This document shows positions 21,901 to 34,400 of a DNA stretch of 64,000 nucleotides, in pieces. Positions within the stretch are counted from its first letter, which is position 1. Each line of letters opens with the position of its first letter. The position numbers and the translations under genes were made by a program. The notes beneath the pieces are model-generated. The model was not told the origin of the DNA. It worked only from the letters and a program-made list of their open reading frames with translations, and did no database searches. This DNA comes from Lichenostomus cassidix (Eukaryota; Chordata; Aves; Passeriformes; Meliphagidae): contig CM039182.1 of NCBI GenBank assembly GCA_008360975.2, forward strand, positions 46,388,491 through 46,452,490, read 5' to 3'.

Positions 21901-24900
21901 CTTCGTTAAGAATAGCACCCAACTCGGGCTTTAAAGGCTGTGTTCTCAAAACATTAAGATGTGCCACGGTGTCTAGCCACTTGACGGAATTCATCCCACT
22001 TTATCAATTTTCCATGCAGAAATTTTTAGTTGTCATGCCTTTACACTATCTATAAGTCTGTCCCCTCCTTGCTTTTTGACATTACTTCTCTAGTCTCTTG
22101 AACTACTGTGAAACAAGCAGAGCTCTTTTCCGGTTGGAATAGGGCATTTGCCTCTGTCCGATCAGCTGCGCTCACAGAAAGGTCCAGTTTGAAGCTTATT
22201 TTTGAGGTCACAGTGCCCTCTACTGTCCAAGGCATCCTCTTTGCCGCTGCATCATCACAGCTAAAATCAGCGGCATGCCAAGTCTTTATACACCTTTCTC
22301 CCGCCCAGAATTAACACATTCGTTTGTGTTTCAATATACTCTTTCATCTAGACTAGTAGGCCAAGTCTGGGCTGTTTGATTGATTGAAAATAGATTGGCC
22401 AGGCCATTGTCATTTCTTGCTGGCTCTAATGCTGCTTTGTTAAATTTAAATTAAACCACTGATCTGTGCAGAGTTTGAATCACACCTGACTCGTAAATGT
22501 TGAGTAAGTCTACATAAGGAAGCACTTTGACATGCATGCAAAGTAAGAAGAATCAGGCCTGTGTTTCAAGTACAAATTGTAAATGCCCGTACCACAGATT
22601 TGTATTGCTCCAGGTGATCATTCCAGCTCTGCAGATACAAATTACCTGTTACATACAGAGGTGTTCTTTACAAACTCCATTTCTGTTTGCCTTCACTGTC
22701 TCTCTCCATGAGTGGTGTGTGGCACTGTAGGTATTTCCACTTCCCTGTGAGTGTCACCTGGAGCATCACAGACTGTCCTGTAAGTGAGCTGAGACCATCC
22801 CTGCCCTCGCAGCAACCACTGTTCACAAGTCACTGCAGACCCTTGGTGACACTCCCTCTCTCACCCCAAAAGCCCCATTTACCTTTACACAAGGCATGGG
22901 CTGCTCTACCCACTCCATCCCTACCATTAGGAAATCCTACTTACTTTTGATGTTACCAAAGAGAATTCAAATCAAAAGAAGCATCTATAGGCAACAAAAA
23001 TCCCTAACCTCACCCACTTCTTGAGAATCATGCAGCAGGTACCACTCAAGGGGTTATGTGAGAGGAGGAGAAACACTCCTTCTAAAATATACTGTTTGTT
23101 TCATGTTCTCAATTTCTTTTTGGCTTGACAGAACAACTCGTTATGCTCAGAGAGCAGCTGACTTACTGTTTCACAAGGCAGGTGCAACCACTCCAGTTCC
23201 TCAATGTGCTACAACTTGTTTCCCAATAGGGGATCTGGTAGCATGATTCCCCATAGCATGACACGTAGGAGTTCAGAGGATTTCCCTTCGGGAGAGATTA
23301 CATTGATGATCTATATCAATGTATATATTGATGATGGACTGAAGCCTGAATACTGGATAGCATTCATTTTCTTATGCTGGCCCCACAGCAAAATGAGGAG
23401 AATTCACTAAATGCACTTTCAAGTGTGCAGATACAAATGTATGTGTTTGCATGCATGTATATATGAAAAGTATCTATATAATACTAAAAATCAAACTGCA
23501 CTGTTGGGCACAGAAAGCATATTTCACAAGACAGACCTGTCTTCAGCCATTTCTCCCAAGCAACTGTCATGGCATAAAGTCACAGAGAATTTCAGCAATA
23601 CTGAGTAGGGCTGTGGTTCCACCTGAGCCCCAGGGTTGCACTGCAAGGAAACTGTGGCCCACTAATAATGCTGGGGTTTGCTGAAGAAATACTTCATGGA
23701 AAGGATGCTTTCAAAATTGCCACTTAAGGGAAGGAGAAAAGTATGTCAAATAGCAGAATGGCTATCAGAAAAATGTGATAAAGGTTTAAAAGATATTTTC
23801 TCTTTAGAGAATGCTTTCCAATCTGTTGAGGTGGTACTTGGAAAAATTCTGCCTTTCAAACAGAAAAATCTCCAATGCCCACTAACAATACCTGCCTATA
23901 CTTATAAACACCCACTAACTGCCTATACCAGGCTTAAAGTAGAATTCTGGAATGCACCACGTGCAGAATTCCATTTGGCCAGCAGCATGGAACCTCCACA
24001 TTTCAGCTGTCATTATAAGCCTTATTGCCAGCATTGTTAGAAAAACTGCAGAAGAAAGAATACAAAATCTTACAGTCTGATTACAATCTTACTTTGCAGT
24101 CATCTATTAACTTTAGTTAGTGCTGGTGAGATCTCAGTTAAAGGAATGTGTCTGATAGTGAGAACTGCACTTCAGGAAAGAAGTGGACCCACTGAAAGAT
24201 AGGGAATTTTCCCAATCTCCTTTGTCCCTTAGTGTCATTCTTATTTTAGATCAGCCATGGTAGTTTAAAGCAGATTTCCCACTCCACCAAGCACATACAC
24301 AGAGCAGAAAACGCCCCTGAAGTCTACACAAGGAAGATGTGAAAAGTAGCCTGGAGAAGAATAATCAGAGGGAATGTAATATCAGTTTTCAAATAGGCAA
24401 AAGGTTAGTACAAGAAGTGACAGAAGCACTGGAAAAGGAGTGAAGGGCTAAAATTTCAGTCTGGGTCAGGTTAGGTAGAAGGGCCAATTTCTAAAGAAAG
24501 AATAGTTAAGCATCAGAATCTTTAAAGGACCTGTGGAGTCTCCATTGTTAGGGCCTCTTAAAAACAAAGAAGATAAACATCTTTCAGAGGTGGTTTAATT
24601 ATGAACTGATCTTAGCTTGAGTCAAGGAGATGATCTCTGAAGACTCCTTCCTGCTCTACCTTTTATTATTATATACCAGCTAATCCCTCAATGAGTATGA
24701 AAAAAATTCATCCCAAGTATCCCCTGACCCAGCTTTCATCTGGAGACCACCCAGCTCCTAATATACCAAGGAAAATGCTATTTTTACCCTGAGATGCAAT
24801 GCTGTTGATCATAAAGGCTCTGTGTAACTTGGAGATCACTCTTCTACAGTGAAATTACATTGGCAACAGCTTTAAATTTTGCCGACACCTGGAAAAGTAA

Positions 24901-25080
24901 AAAAAAAATAGAAAACAGGAAAAGAGAAAGAACTCTGGAAGCAGAAGAGCAGGGACAAAGCTTGGTGTGGTTTTTTTGTTTGTTTGTTTGTTTTTTCATT
25001 GAGAAGAATGGTAGCACTGAGCTTGCATTTGAAGACTAGCTTGGATCTTGAAGAGGCACACAAGTTTCACTGATGGGGCT
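15960..25080. other. Intergenic DNA upstream of DPY19L1
   Basis: About 9 kb with no recognisable exon, RNA gene or interspersed repeat. Small open frames on both strands are scattered and without domains. The 120-codon frame at 23678-24040 lacks any family resemblance that I can name. Cis-regulatory elements of either gene may be present but cannot be identified by eye. Confidence 0.7.
24960..25000. repeat. T-rich (TTTG)n tract
   Basis: A T run followed by repeated GTTT units. It is a simple repeat next to the CR1 fragment. Confidence 0.85.
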
Positions 25081-25089
25081 TCACTCACG

Positions 25090-25445
25090 GCCATCCTTTG
25101 TATGCTCTCTAATAGCTTAATGTCTTTTTTATATTGTGTCACCCAAAACTGTCACCAGCACTTGAGGTGAGGCTGCCCCAGCACACAGTAGAGCAGGACA
25201 ATCCCCTCCCTTGCCCGGCTAGTGATGCTGTGCCTGATTCCCCCCAGGACAGGGTTGGCTCTCCTGGCTGCCAGGGCACTGCTGACTCATGTTCAACTTG
25301 CCATTGACCAGGAGCCCCAGGTCCCTTTCTGCAGTGCTGCTCTCCAGCTTCTCTTTCCCCAGTCTATGCACACAACCAGGGTTGCCCCAACCCAGGTGCA
25401 AAATCCAGCACTTGGCCTTGGTAAACTTCATAGAAGAACATAGAA
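25090..25445 (-). mobile_element. CR1 LINE fragment (ORF2 C-terminal region), minus strand
   Basis: On the minus strand from 25431 the frame reads [15 protein letters not shown], then [20 protein letters not shown] and SQQC. This is the conserved C-terminal portion of CR1 ORF2. The copy then loses frame and is followed by sequence that resembles the element's 3' region less clearly. A 12-bp duplication (ATAGAAGAACAT) sits at 25431-25450, at its upstream edge. The downstream limit is approximate. Confidence 0.8.
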
Positions 25446-27230
25446 GAACAACTGTACCCCTTGTGCAAGAAGGAAAGGAAAGCTAAAGAAGGCAAAGAAG
25501 TTCACCCCCAGCTTACCAGAAAAAAGATTGCAACTGCACCTTCAATTTTTTCTTACATTTTTCCTGCACTAAGCTTTAACTTAATAAACACTGTCAGGTT
25601 TCTGTCCCATCTCTCCTCTACTCTTTGGAGTTGCCCTATCCTTGTCTTACAGTCCCTTCAATTTTAGCACTAATGGAATAGAAATCTTTTTTCTGGGGGT
25701 TAGCCCTCCTTTTTCTAAAAAGCTCCCCAAATATGGCTTGGAAGAAGAAGGAGGAACTCAAACTCAAGACCAATAATATGTCTTTACTCAGAGATGGCAA
25801 GGCTATGGCAGACACATGCTTTGGACTCCGGAATTTCCATTAAAAGTGATTTATTCCCATTTCCCTAGGGAGTTTGGCTGAGACAACCTGATCCTTTCAT
25901 AGAGACTGTATTTGTCCTTTTCACAGGGTGGTTCTATTTCTTTAATTGTGTCCACTTGAATACAAAATCCAAAATCATGAAAATTAAAGAGGAAAGTAAG
26001 TCCTTAAGCTCATGATTTTTACTCCCTTGCCTACAGAAAAAGGTGTCTGTATATGCATATATAAGTTTGCCTAATTACACCAAGTGATTCTTTACTATTT
26101 AACCTGTTTCAACTTAATTCAACTTTACACTTTATAATAGTAGGGTGTGGTTTTGTATTTGGATGGCTTCTGTATTAATAACAATTTAGATCCACACAGT
26201 CAAGTGGAAGGAGAAGAGGACAAAATGCTGCGGCCACAGCTCGCCGTCAGCGTGTTTTCTGAGACTCGAAGTGAAGGGCTGCAAACATATGAAAATGATT
26301 GCCACAAAAGAGAATACATGCATCTTTATGCAAACATGCAATCTACATAGTTTTGCCCTGAGTAAGGTGTTAGGTGTGGCACACTTACCCGGTTCAGCAG
26401 CAGCAAGTCCTGAACAACTATTCAGTTACGCAACTCTGGTGTGGAAAGAAAGCTCTAAGTGGGTGCAGACATCTGCTTTAATCCTTGCAAGGCTTCCTGA
26501 GCTTTATAGATTGGCTTTTGTGTAAATGAAAATCAGGCTGTGTATTTTCTGCCTGCTGTGGTGTTGAGTGCATGTTCCAAGAGTATTTAAAGATTACTTC
26601 TTTGTTAAGATACAGACCAATATTCTTGTTTTGTCTACCTGGAAGAAATTAGAAGTCATGCATGTGAATACAAACTAATTATTTTCTCTTGTTCCGGTTC
26701 ATTTATTGCAGACAACAGTAGTATTTGCTGAAAATAAGAGAGTTAAAAAAATTATATCTTATCATCCATAATCCAGAAAGACATTTATGACTGCCTGGAT
26801 GCCATCCAACCAGTAAGTAGAAAACAAACAAACAACACTACTGAGATAAAAACAAACCAGAAAAAACCCCAATCAACTTAAGAAACATAAATAATAACCA
26901 ATGCAGGCCAGCACGCTTTCACTCACCCTGTGGATTTTGCACCTGAGGACCTGGTAGAAAATCTGGGAAAGCTTACCCGAGGCAAACTGTGCTACATATT
27001 GTGTACGGGGGGGAAAAATGGATATCATTGCCTGAAAAACGTCTGAGACGGTACAGTGAAATAGTGCAGCAGTGGCAGAAGAGGTTCTGGGGAAAGAACT
27101 GAGTTACCACTATGTTACAGGGGTTGAGGCCAGAGGAGGAGAGCCAGCGGGAATACCAGAGGTGGCATGTGGGGCGCATGGAAAATACTGCGTACACAGA
27201 TTGCTCTTTTTTCCTCCTCCTGATTTTTCT
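25446..27230. other. Intergenic DNA, nothing recognised
   Basis: AT-rich sequence between the CR1 fragment and the orphan CpG island. No exon-like or repeat segment is identified. Confidence 0.7.
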
Positions 27231-27234
27231 CCCC

Positions 27235-27435
27235 TGCTGTTTGCTCGCCGCCTGCCTTCTCCGAGCCCGCAGGCTCGCAGCGGCAGGCAGCGCTGCCGGG
27301 AGCGCGGGGGCTCAGCCGGCAGAGGGCACAGAGAGCCTGCGGGACGCGCCGTGCGCTCCGCTCCGCTCCGCGGGCACGGCAGTGCTGCTCGCCCGGGTGG
27401 CATCTGCCGCACAGTGGGTAACCCGCAGACCATTA
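27235..27435. promoter_or_regulatory. Orphan CpG island (intergenic)
   Basis: About two dozen CpG dinucleotides fall within 180 bp (27241-27420), in DNA that is otherwise CpG-poor. It lies about 11.9 kb upstream of DPY19L1 and 13.4 kb downstream of the TBX20 stop, with no coding exon nearby. Consensus splice donors on the plus strand follow it (CAG|GTGAGA at 27522/27523 and AAG|GTGAGA at 27948/27949). Such islands often mark promoters of unannotated non-coding transcripts or methylation-free enhancers. Open frames of 107-150 codons across it are probably a by-product of GC richness. Confidence 0.65.
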
Positions 27436-28141
27436 GTAGTCAATTGGAAACAAAGAAACAAAAAGTTCCTGTCTCTACGTACCTTCAGGGTACGTACCTT
27501 TGGGTTGAGTGATAGGGCGCAGGTGAGAAACTCACTGATGGCTGACAGGAAATCGCGAAGGTGATTATCCTCTATTTAGAGCAGCACACTCCATCCTCCC
27601 CTGCTGTGGCCTTTGCCGTGAGTTACTCCCTGAGAAGAGTTCCCCGATGGTGTCACCTGAGCTGGAAGCATTTCCCTGAGCTTCGAGGTTTCATGGCAAG
27701 GTTGTGCTGCGAGGGAACAGCTGGGCCGGGAATTGTATGCTCATCCACTTGAACATCAGCGTGGCCATCAGCTGCAAAGTTGCTAGACACGGCAGAGAAG
27801 GAGGCTTGTGGCACAGGGCAGTGCAAACTGTGCAGAGCACAAGCAGAGCACACGAAAGGGAGCCACCTCTCTACCTGTGAAACGACACTGGTGGGAAAAG
27901 GCAAGGCTGCAGCACCTCCATCCTTCGGCAGAGCCTGCAGTTCCCAAGGTGAGATCCTGCAGCACTCAGGAACCAGGGAAGGAGATGTGGCCCTCAAAGC
28001 ACTGATCTTGCACGTGCAGAAAGGTCTAAAGCTATCACGCCATCCAAGCTACAGAAAAAGGTGTGAAAACATATATTGTCTCAGCCTTTACAGCAGTCAG
28101 GAGTGCAATTTTACCTAAGGTGGAGGTTTTCCTTGGGATGG

Positions 28142-28190
28142 GGTTTTTTTTTGCTTTTTTTTTGTTATTTTTTTTGGTTTTGTTTTTTTG
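28142..28190. repeat. T-rich low-complexity tract
   Basis: T runs of 7-9 broken by single G or GC bases. Confidence 0.9.
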
Positions 28191-28540
28191 CATCTAGTGA
28201 TGAAAACTACGATGGAGTGGCAGTGTATAATACAGTAACAGTTAGATAGTCATTCATATGAAGGAGTGTCATAGGACCCCACATGGCCAAGAAGTTCAGT
28301 GATAAGTGAATTTGTCAAAAGAAAGATCTGGTTCCTGGAAGCGGAAATGAGTTTCTAATTCAGACCAAATGATTTTCAGCTGGAAATAAGAAGAGGAAAC
28401 TATATCAGAATTTGAAAATAAAAAGTTATTTGATAGGTGATAAAGTGTTTTAGTGTTTCATTTGAAACTGATGTAAGTGAATAAGTTAACAAAGAGTGGT
28501 AAATAACCTGAGGACACAGTCAGATATTTTCGGTGAATAC

Positions 28541-28598
28541 AATGTCTTCTTGTTTTTCTTGTTTTTCAAAATGTCTTCTTGTTTTTCTTTTAAATCAC
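28541..28598. repeat. 29-bp tandem duplication
   Basis: The block beginning AATGTCTTCTTGTTTTTCTT starts at 28541 and again at 28570, giving two adjacent near-identical 29-bp copies. Confidence 0.85.
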
Positions 28599-30849
28599 CC
28601 TTTATACTCCTCCAAATTTGGTTTTTCCATTTTCCTTTAATTCTGAATTCATTTTCCCCTATTTTTCCAGTTCATCAGCCAACCAAAAGCCATCAACAAG
28701 CCCATTTTTTTAGTCATAATGGCTGTGTAAAGGGTGACAGTGAAAAGCCACTTTGCCATTGCTGTTTATTTTGGTTATGTAACTGGAATAAATTACATTA
28801 GAAATAAATTTATTTGTTGGCATAGCAACAACAGCAAAAATTATTCTGCTTCCATTCCCAAATATAAATAAAAAAGAAATAAAAAGAGTGTCCAAACAAG
28901 TATTGTAAGGTGGTTTGTTTATTTATTAGTATCTTGAATTTTGAAACAGATTTGTTCCACCTTAGTGTCCTCCCACCTTTTTTCTTTTTAATGGAAGGTG
29001 GGGTTCTCATGAAATTCTGTTTCTCATGTCCATGCTTTTAATAAAAACACAAAGTGAAACAACACAAAATTCACAGTAAAATTACAAAAGAAAAATCAGA
29101 GGATCCCTTGGAGAGAAAGAGGTTGGTTTCCCTAATGCTGAATTGAAATATTTTGGTCTTAAAATTAGATTATGGGGAATGCAGCCATTCCATATTCAAA
29201 TTTAAAAGTATTCTTGTCCCATATAGCTCTATGTGTGTATATCCGATACATGTGGGTCTGGGTGGACCAAGAAGAACAACTAGTTTATCATGTATTTTAT
29301 ATATAAATAAGGAAATCCGGTTAAAACAACTGAAACCACGCTTGTGTTTAATGAACAAGCTTCCTGCTATGGTCCTTTCCCTTACAGAGATACATAGTAC
29401 CTATAGAATGAAGTTTATGCCTGATTTTTTTTCACGTTTAAGATACATTGCTTTCTTTACTAGCAAAAGTGCAGACCATCACATAACATTTTTGCAAAGG
29501 CTTGCTTTTTTAAAAACTTGTGATATCCTCCATAGCTTAAAACACTTCATTCAAAAGCTAATTTTCAAAGTGACTTCACATGAAGAAATCTATTTTAAGG
29601 CATTGGTTAATATAACATCAGTGAAGTGTGGAGAGAACCAAAAATGAAGTCATTGTTCATTTTAAAATTATTTATGTCATATTCAATGGAGGGGGAAATT
29701 TTGCAGACCTCTTTTTCTTTTCTCAATTTTATTCCAACAGATTGGTGCACTTATTAATTCTTATGGCTTTCATTAGTCAAATGAAGATGATACGCAGTTC
29801 TCCGTTTCCTTTTCTGGGATCTTTTTAGTCTTCTCTAAATAATTTCTCCATCTGGATGCATGTTCAGCACTTGCCATGAATCCCAGATAAAGCAGAAATC
29901 CATTATTGTCGTCCCATTTGTTGTCTTTGTGTGTTTGGATAACTGGTTTAAGCCAGAGTCGTGCAATTTATTTTATGTGGACATACTCCAGAACCAAAGC
30001 AGTAAACAGGGAATTAGCAGTGTATTCTAACAAAAAAATTAGAATAAGATTCATATTTCTTGTGTATAGGCATGCTCACACTGGTGATTTTTTAAATTTC
30101 TTTTTCAGTTAGGATCTGGTATAGCTGAAATTTGGATGTATGATCTGCTTTCCCTTCAGGTTACATGCTATGGAAACCTTCTTTCTAAGCTAGAGTTGTC
30201 TTTAACCATACTGCAGTTTTGTTTATGGTCGCACTGCACGTGTGACTTTTAGTATTCTTTTTTGTGGCTTGCAACTTCTCATGTGATTTTAGGTTTTAAA
30301 ATGTCTGCCCTATTCTCGTGTTATCGTGCAGTGCATAGTCAGTGCAAAGTTTTATACTTGGCACATAGAGCAATTCATCTCAAAATTACATGTTATTTGC
30401 TTAATTTGGTATTTCTATTTACTCTAACTCTAAATACCCACTTGGATCTTATGATCAGCTTCCAATTTATTTCTACTGTTGCATCCGGACAGTTGCTATT
30501 TACGTCTTTCTGGATTTTCCAATGTGTTCATTCTGGTGAAAGTGTCCATCTCATCACAGCTGCACTGTGGATTCACATTTCCAGAATAATACAAGTGTTA
30601 AAAATATTCTGAGCCATAAGTTTTTGTGTGTGAGAGACTTGAACATTACAGATCTTAGGTTCTAGGCTCTTAGGTAACTCCGGGAATCCACAGCCTTGAG
30701 CAGCTCTAGGCACAAGCTGACAAGGCACTTCCTCAGCGTCAAATAGTCTGTGTGTTTGTTTATATGTTTGTGGGCAAGGTGGGGATGTGGCTAGCACAGT
30801 TTTTCTCATGAGAGGTTTTCTTGTGTTTTGTAAATAAAGATAAAGTTTG

Positions 30850-31030
30850 GATGTTTTGGAACAGTGTCCCAGAACTTGGGCAGTGCAGGCTTGGCCAATC
30901 AGGCCTGGGGGAAGGCTTCTGACTGACCAATCTGGGTGACTTTTGAGAACTCTATAAATGTGATGAAATCAAAACAATAAAGGTCATTCCTTCTTGCCAC
31001 TGAGAACCGATGCATTCATTACTCTGCTAG
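30850..31030 (+). mobile_element. LTR-like block, possible solo LTR of an avian endogenous retrovirus
   Basis: The block has, in order, two CCAAT boxes (30895 and 30927), a TATA box TATAAAT (30953-30959), a poly(A) signal AATAAA only 17 bp later (30976-30981) and a pyrimidine-rich CATTCCTTCTTGCC. This spacing resembles the U3-R layout of avian ERV LTRs. A TG start candidate is at 30852. I cannot define the 3' end, a target-site duplication, a primer-binding site or any gag or pol remnant. It could instead be a chance promoter-like arrangement. Confidence 0.4.
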
Positions 31031-31404
31031 CTGCTCAACAGCGACAGTGGGGACAAACCTGTCCCAAACCTGCTGCCTGCTTTGCTGCCTATACCAAAGC
31101 CCTGAAGAGGAAAGCATTTTGCTTTTGCTCTTGGGGCAACTTTCCATGCAGAATGGCAGCAGCTGCTCAGGAGCAGGGCGGGAGGCACCACTTCCTGGCA
31201 GCAGTAAGAGCATGCTGATCTGACACTTCTCCATGTCATTTTACTTCTTTTATGTCAGGAAAACTTGAGCCCATCCCTCAAATTTTGGACAGCAAAATTC
31301 AGTTTTGCCTATATTGTCATGATGGCAACTCTGCCTTTGAGACAAGTATGTAAACTATGCTTCTGAAAAGAAAAAAAATAACTGAACTCTGAGGAGGATC
31401 CACC

Positions 31405-31440
31405 AAAAAAAAAAAACCCAAACCAAAAAAAACCCCAAAC
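31405..31440. repeat. A-rich tract with CCCAAACC interruptions
   Basis: Runs of A interrupted by CCCAAACC and CCCC. It is low complexity. Confidence 0.8.
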
Positions 31441-34400
31441 CTGTCCAAAACCCTACAAGGAAAGAAAAAAGTAAGTTAACCTCTACAGCTTACATGAGTT
31501 CTCTTACTATTGAGTTAGCAAATAAAAAGGAAGTATCCATGTGTTCTCTAACAGTTTGGCCAAGGTTGAAAGAACAGAAGAACAAAGGCATGATATTATG
31601 GCATGGAGCAAAGGAGGCTTTAAAATACTTCAGGAACAAATGTTAAAATGTTTAGGCTGGTCTCGGAAAAAAACCATAAAGCTTTTAAAATAACAAACAC
31701 TGTAGCAAAGACTTTCTGAACAGGGCCCAGAAGCACGATTCTTGCTAAAATTACTGGGAGCTGTGCATCTACCTTTGAAACAGCTTTGAAATCTCGCTCT
31801 ATAATATTCCTTGCATGTCTTTTCCCTCATCAGGTATATAGGAAGGAAAACATTTTCTGTGACTGAAAACACAAGTAGTTGTCTGTCCAGAACTGCTGGA
31901 AACCATGCCAAGCTGTCTTAAGTGCCAGATAGGCTCTACAGCACATACTAATTCATTTAAGAACAACTTGGAAGTGTTTAAAGCCTTGTAAAGGAAATTA
32001 TGGAGGCACAAGTGTTAGGCTTTTATATGTTCATTCAAAAATGTACAAGATTCCTAGCGCAGTGTAAAATGAAGGAGCAAGGAAGGCCAAAGTCTTTAAC
32101 CATCTGAAACAATCTAATCATCCTCTGGAAATGCACTGTTTGAGGTGACTATGTTAGCTGAAAATGGAGAGATTAAATAAAGTCAGGCTGATAAATCCCC
32201 TGAGCACTACAAATATATTTGTAATATCATTGGAGATGAGTAGTAGGACTGGTGTCTCAAGTCTAAAAGCTATGACATTCAGATGGAAGGTAATTGAAAC
32301 CTGCCATTCCTAAGCCCTCGGTACATGTTCAGATGTTATCAATGCAAATTTTACAGCCAACGATTTGCATCAAGATAAGAAGTAATTCCTCCTTTGACTG
32401 CCTTGGGATCCATGAGAGAGCACAGGAAGAAATAATAATTGATTTGTGATGATGTATCAACCATGTCCTTAACATAAACAGAAACTGCTCTCTCCCACAC
32501 TCAACCTTTACACCAGAGATGCCCAGTGAAGATCACAGAGTTGTCTCAGAAAATCATGTGGGATTTTCAATAGAAAAATCCCTGATTTAAAGCAGTCAAA
32601 TTTCAGCAACCCCTATTAAGCACAGACTACCAGTTTAAATATCACAACTTATTCCACCTCTGTGAGAGCTCAAAGAGTGGGTGGTTTCTGATGACACCAA
32701 ATACCTCAATGATTTAGTATTTCGAGTTTATGCATGCAAGCATTGTCCCCAAAAGCTGACCGGAAGACAGTGCAGACTAGAAGTAAAGACATTATGAACT
32801 TCTCCAATTCCATATAATTGTTTTCACATCATTTAATATGCCTTAAGATAGAGACCCAGGAAAAATGCACAAAAATCATTCTAGTTTGAGGTGACAAAGC
32901 CATATGAATGCATTGTCTTTGAAAGCACAGACTTCTGACATAGGTGACAGACATTTTGTTGTATGTGCTTTGTTTCTTCTTTGACTCTTGCAGAACAGCT
33001 GACCAAAGTTAAGCATCTAAACAGGGAAAAGTCGCATCTGTTCAAGGAACTCTATCAGCTCCACCTTTGGGGGGTTATTTGTTCTCAGTATCATCAATTA
33101 CAGATTCAGTTGCAAGCATTTTCCCTTTTTTAATTCATCTTACTCTTTGAGCTATTCTACAGTTGTTGGTAATTTAAACAGACAAAGACCTAGCTGAGCT
33201 GCCCTTGCATATCTGAAGGACAACCATTCAGTTCATCACCATTCCTGCAAACCACCCTTCTCTGAACACAGGAGAGCACAGACCTGTGAAGGGAGTACTC
33301 ATGGAGTTTGTGAAAATGTGACTCAATTCCAGGCAATTCTCTATTGGACACAGAACCCAGAGGCCACTCAAAATTACTGCATATATTCCTGGAAGGCTTC
33401 ACAATGGGAATAAAAGCAATTCAAAGTCAACCAAGAGGCAAAAATTATAGAGCACTGTTGCTTGATTTTAATTCATTGATTCATTTAGTCAGTGCAGCTC
33501 CTGCAATAAACCTATTTTCCATTCTAAAAAGCCTTAAAATACTGGATTTTGATGTGTCTGCCTGTCAAACCCTGTTTTGTATTAACAGAGGTAAAAATGC
33601 TACAGTGGTGATATATCTAATACTCACTGCATTGGGAGAAATTATTATCTTCCAAAAAACCTCTCTGTCCAATTTTTCTGGTAGGCATGCCAATAGGTTT
33701 TTCTTGGTCCCTCTGGTTATTACTCTGGAGAACAAGGACCAGCTTCAGTAGGGCCTGCAAAGGTCCCTGGAGCCTCATTGACAAACCCAGATATCAATTA
33801 CTAACTTTAATAAAGATCTTGAGTGTTAGACCACTGGCAGCTTAATTTTTAGAGTTACCATTAGTGATTATTGTTAGCTTATATATATATTGAACTGTTG
33901 GTGTATAATCTAAATATTTTATGTGTATTTGAAATGATCTTGTTTCAAAGTATTGTTTATTGCTCTGTATTTCAAGCACACCATTAAATCAATGCATTCA
34001 TTGTGCCCCTGCACAGGAAGTTTAGAAAATAGCATTCTCCAAATAATTTGTTTTCTGCATTGCTTATCTCCAAGACAGATAACTTGGATATGAATCTGTT
34101 TTCTAAATGTGAAACACAAGGCAGCCTGTAGTCATCATAACTACTCATCAGTCTCTTCAAAGTAACCCTACTGGGACACAGTTCAGAATCTTCATTTTGT
34201 TTAATCCCCTGGTTTCTCTTTGGACAATAGCAAATAAAGGCTCCAATTATGGAGGTGTTTGTTGCACAGAAAATTTGTTCCCAAAGGTCTTGATTCTGCA
34301 AAGCACAAGGAATTTTACAGTTGCAGAGCCACTGCAGTGCTTAAACACTGATTTAACTTCAAGTGAGCAAGCCTGCTGATTTCAAAGGGACCATTGGCAT

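Larger units (their letters stand above)
27436..30840. other. Intergenic DNA between CpG island and LTR-like block
   Basis: It contains a T-rich tract at 28142-28190 and a 29-bp tandem duplication at 28541-28598. The 164-codon frame at 29153-29647 (plus) has no recognisable domain and AT-driven composition, so it is not called a gene. Confidence 0.7.

Noticed and set aside
23678..24040. 120-codon plus-strand frame (contains KVCQIAEWLSEKCDKGLKDI)
   Set aside because: It resembles no known domain and sits in unremarkable intergenic DNA. Chance length is plausible.
25219..25431. 70-codon minus-strand frame
   Set aside because: It is the CR1 ORF2 C-terminal fragment.
27112..27564. 150-codon plus-strand frame with a hydrophobic stretch (FFLLLIFLPCCLLAACLL), possible signal-anchor protein
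   Set aside because: It spans the orphan CpG island, and an overlapping frame of similar length exists. There is no family resemblance, and GC content alone explains its length. A transcript may exist there, but a protein is not supported.
22480..28068. T-box half-site matches (TCACACCT at 22480; AGGTGTGAAA at 28059) as possible TBX20 autoregulation
   Set aside because: An 8-base site is expected about twice by chance on two strands in 64 kb, and another match falls inside a DPY19L1 exon. There is no clustering.
29153..29647. 164-codon plus-strand frame
   Set aside because: It is AT-rich, with no domain, no splice context that decides it and no recognisable homologue.
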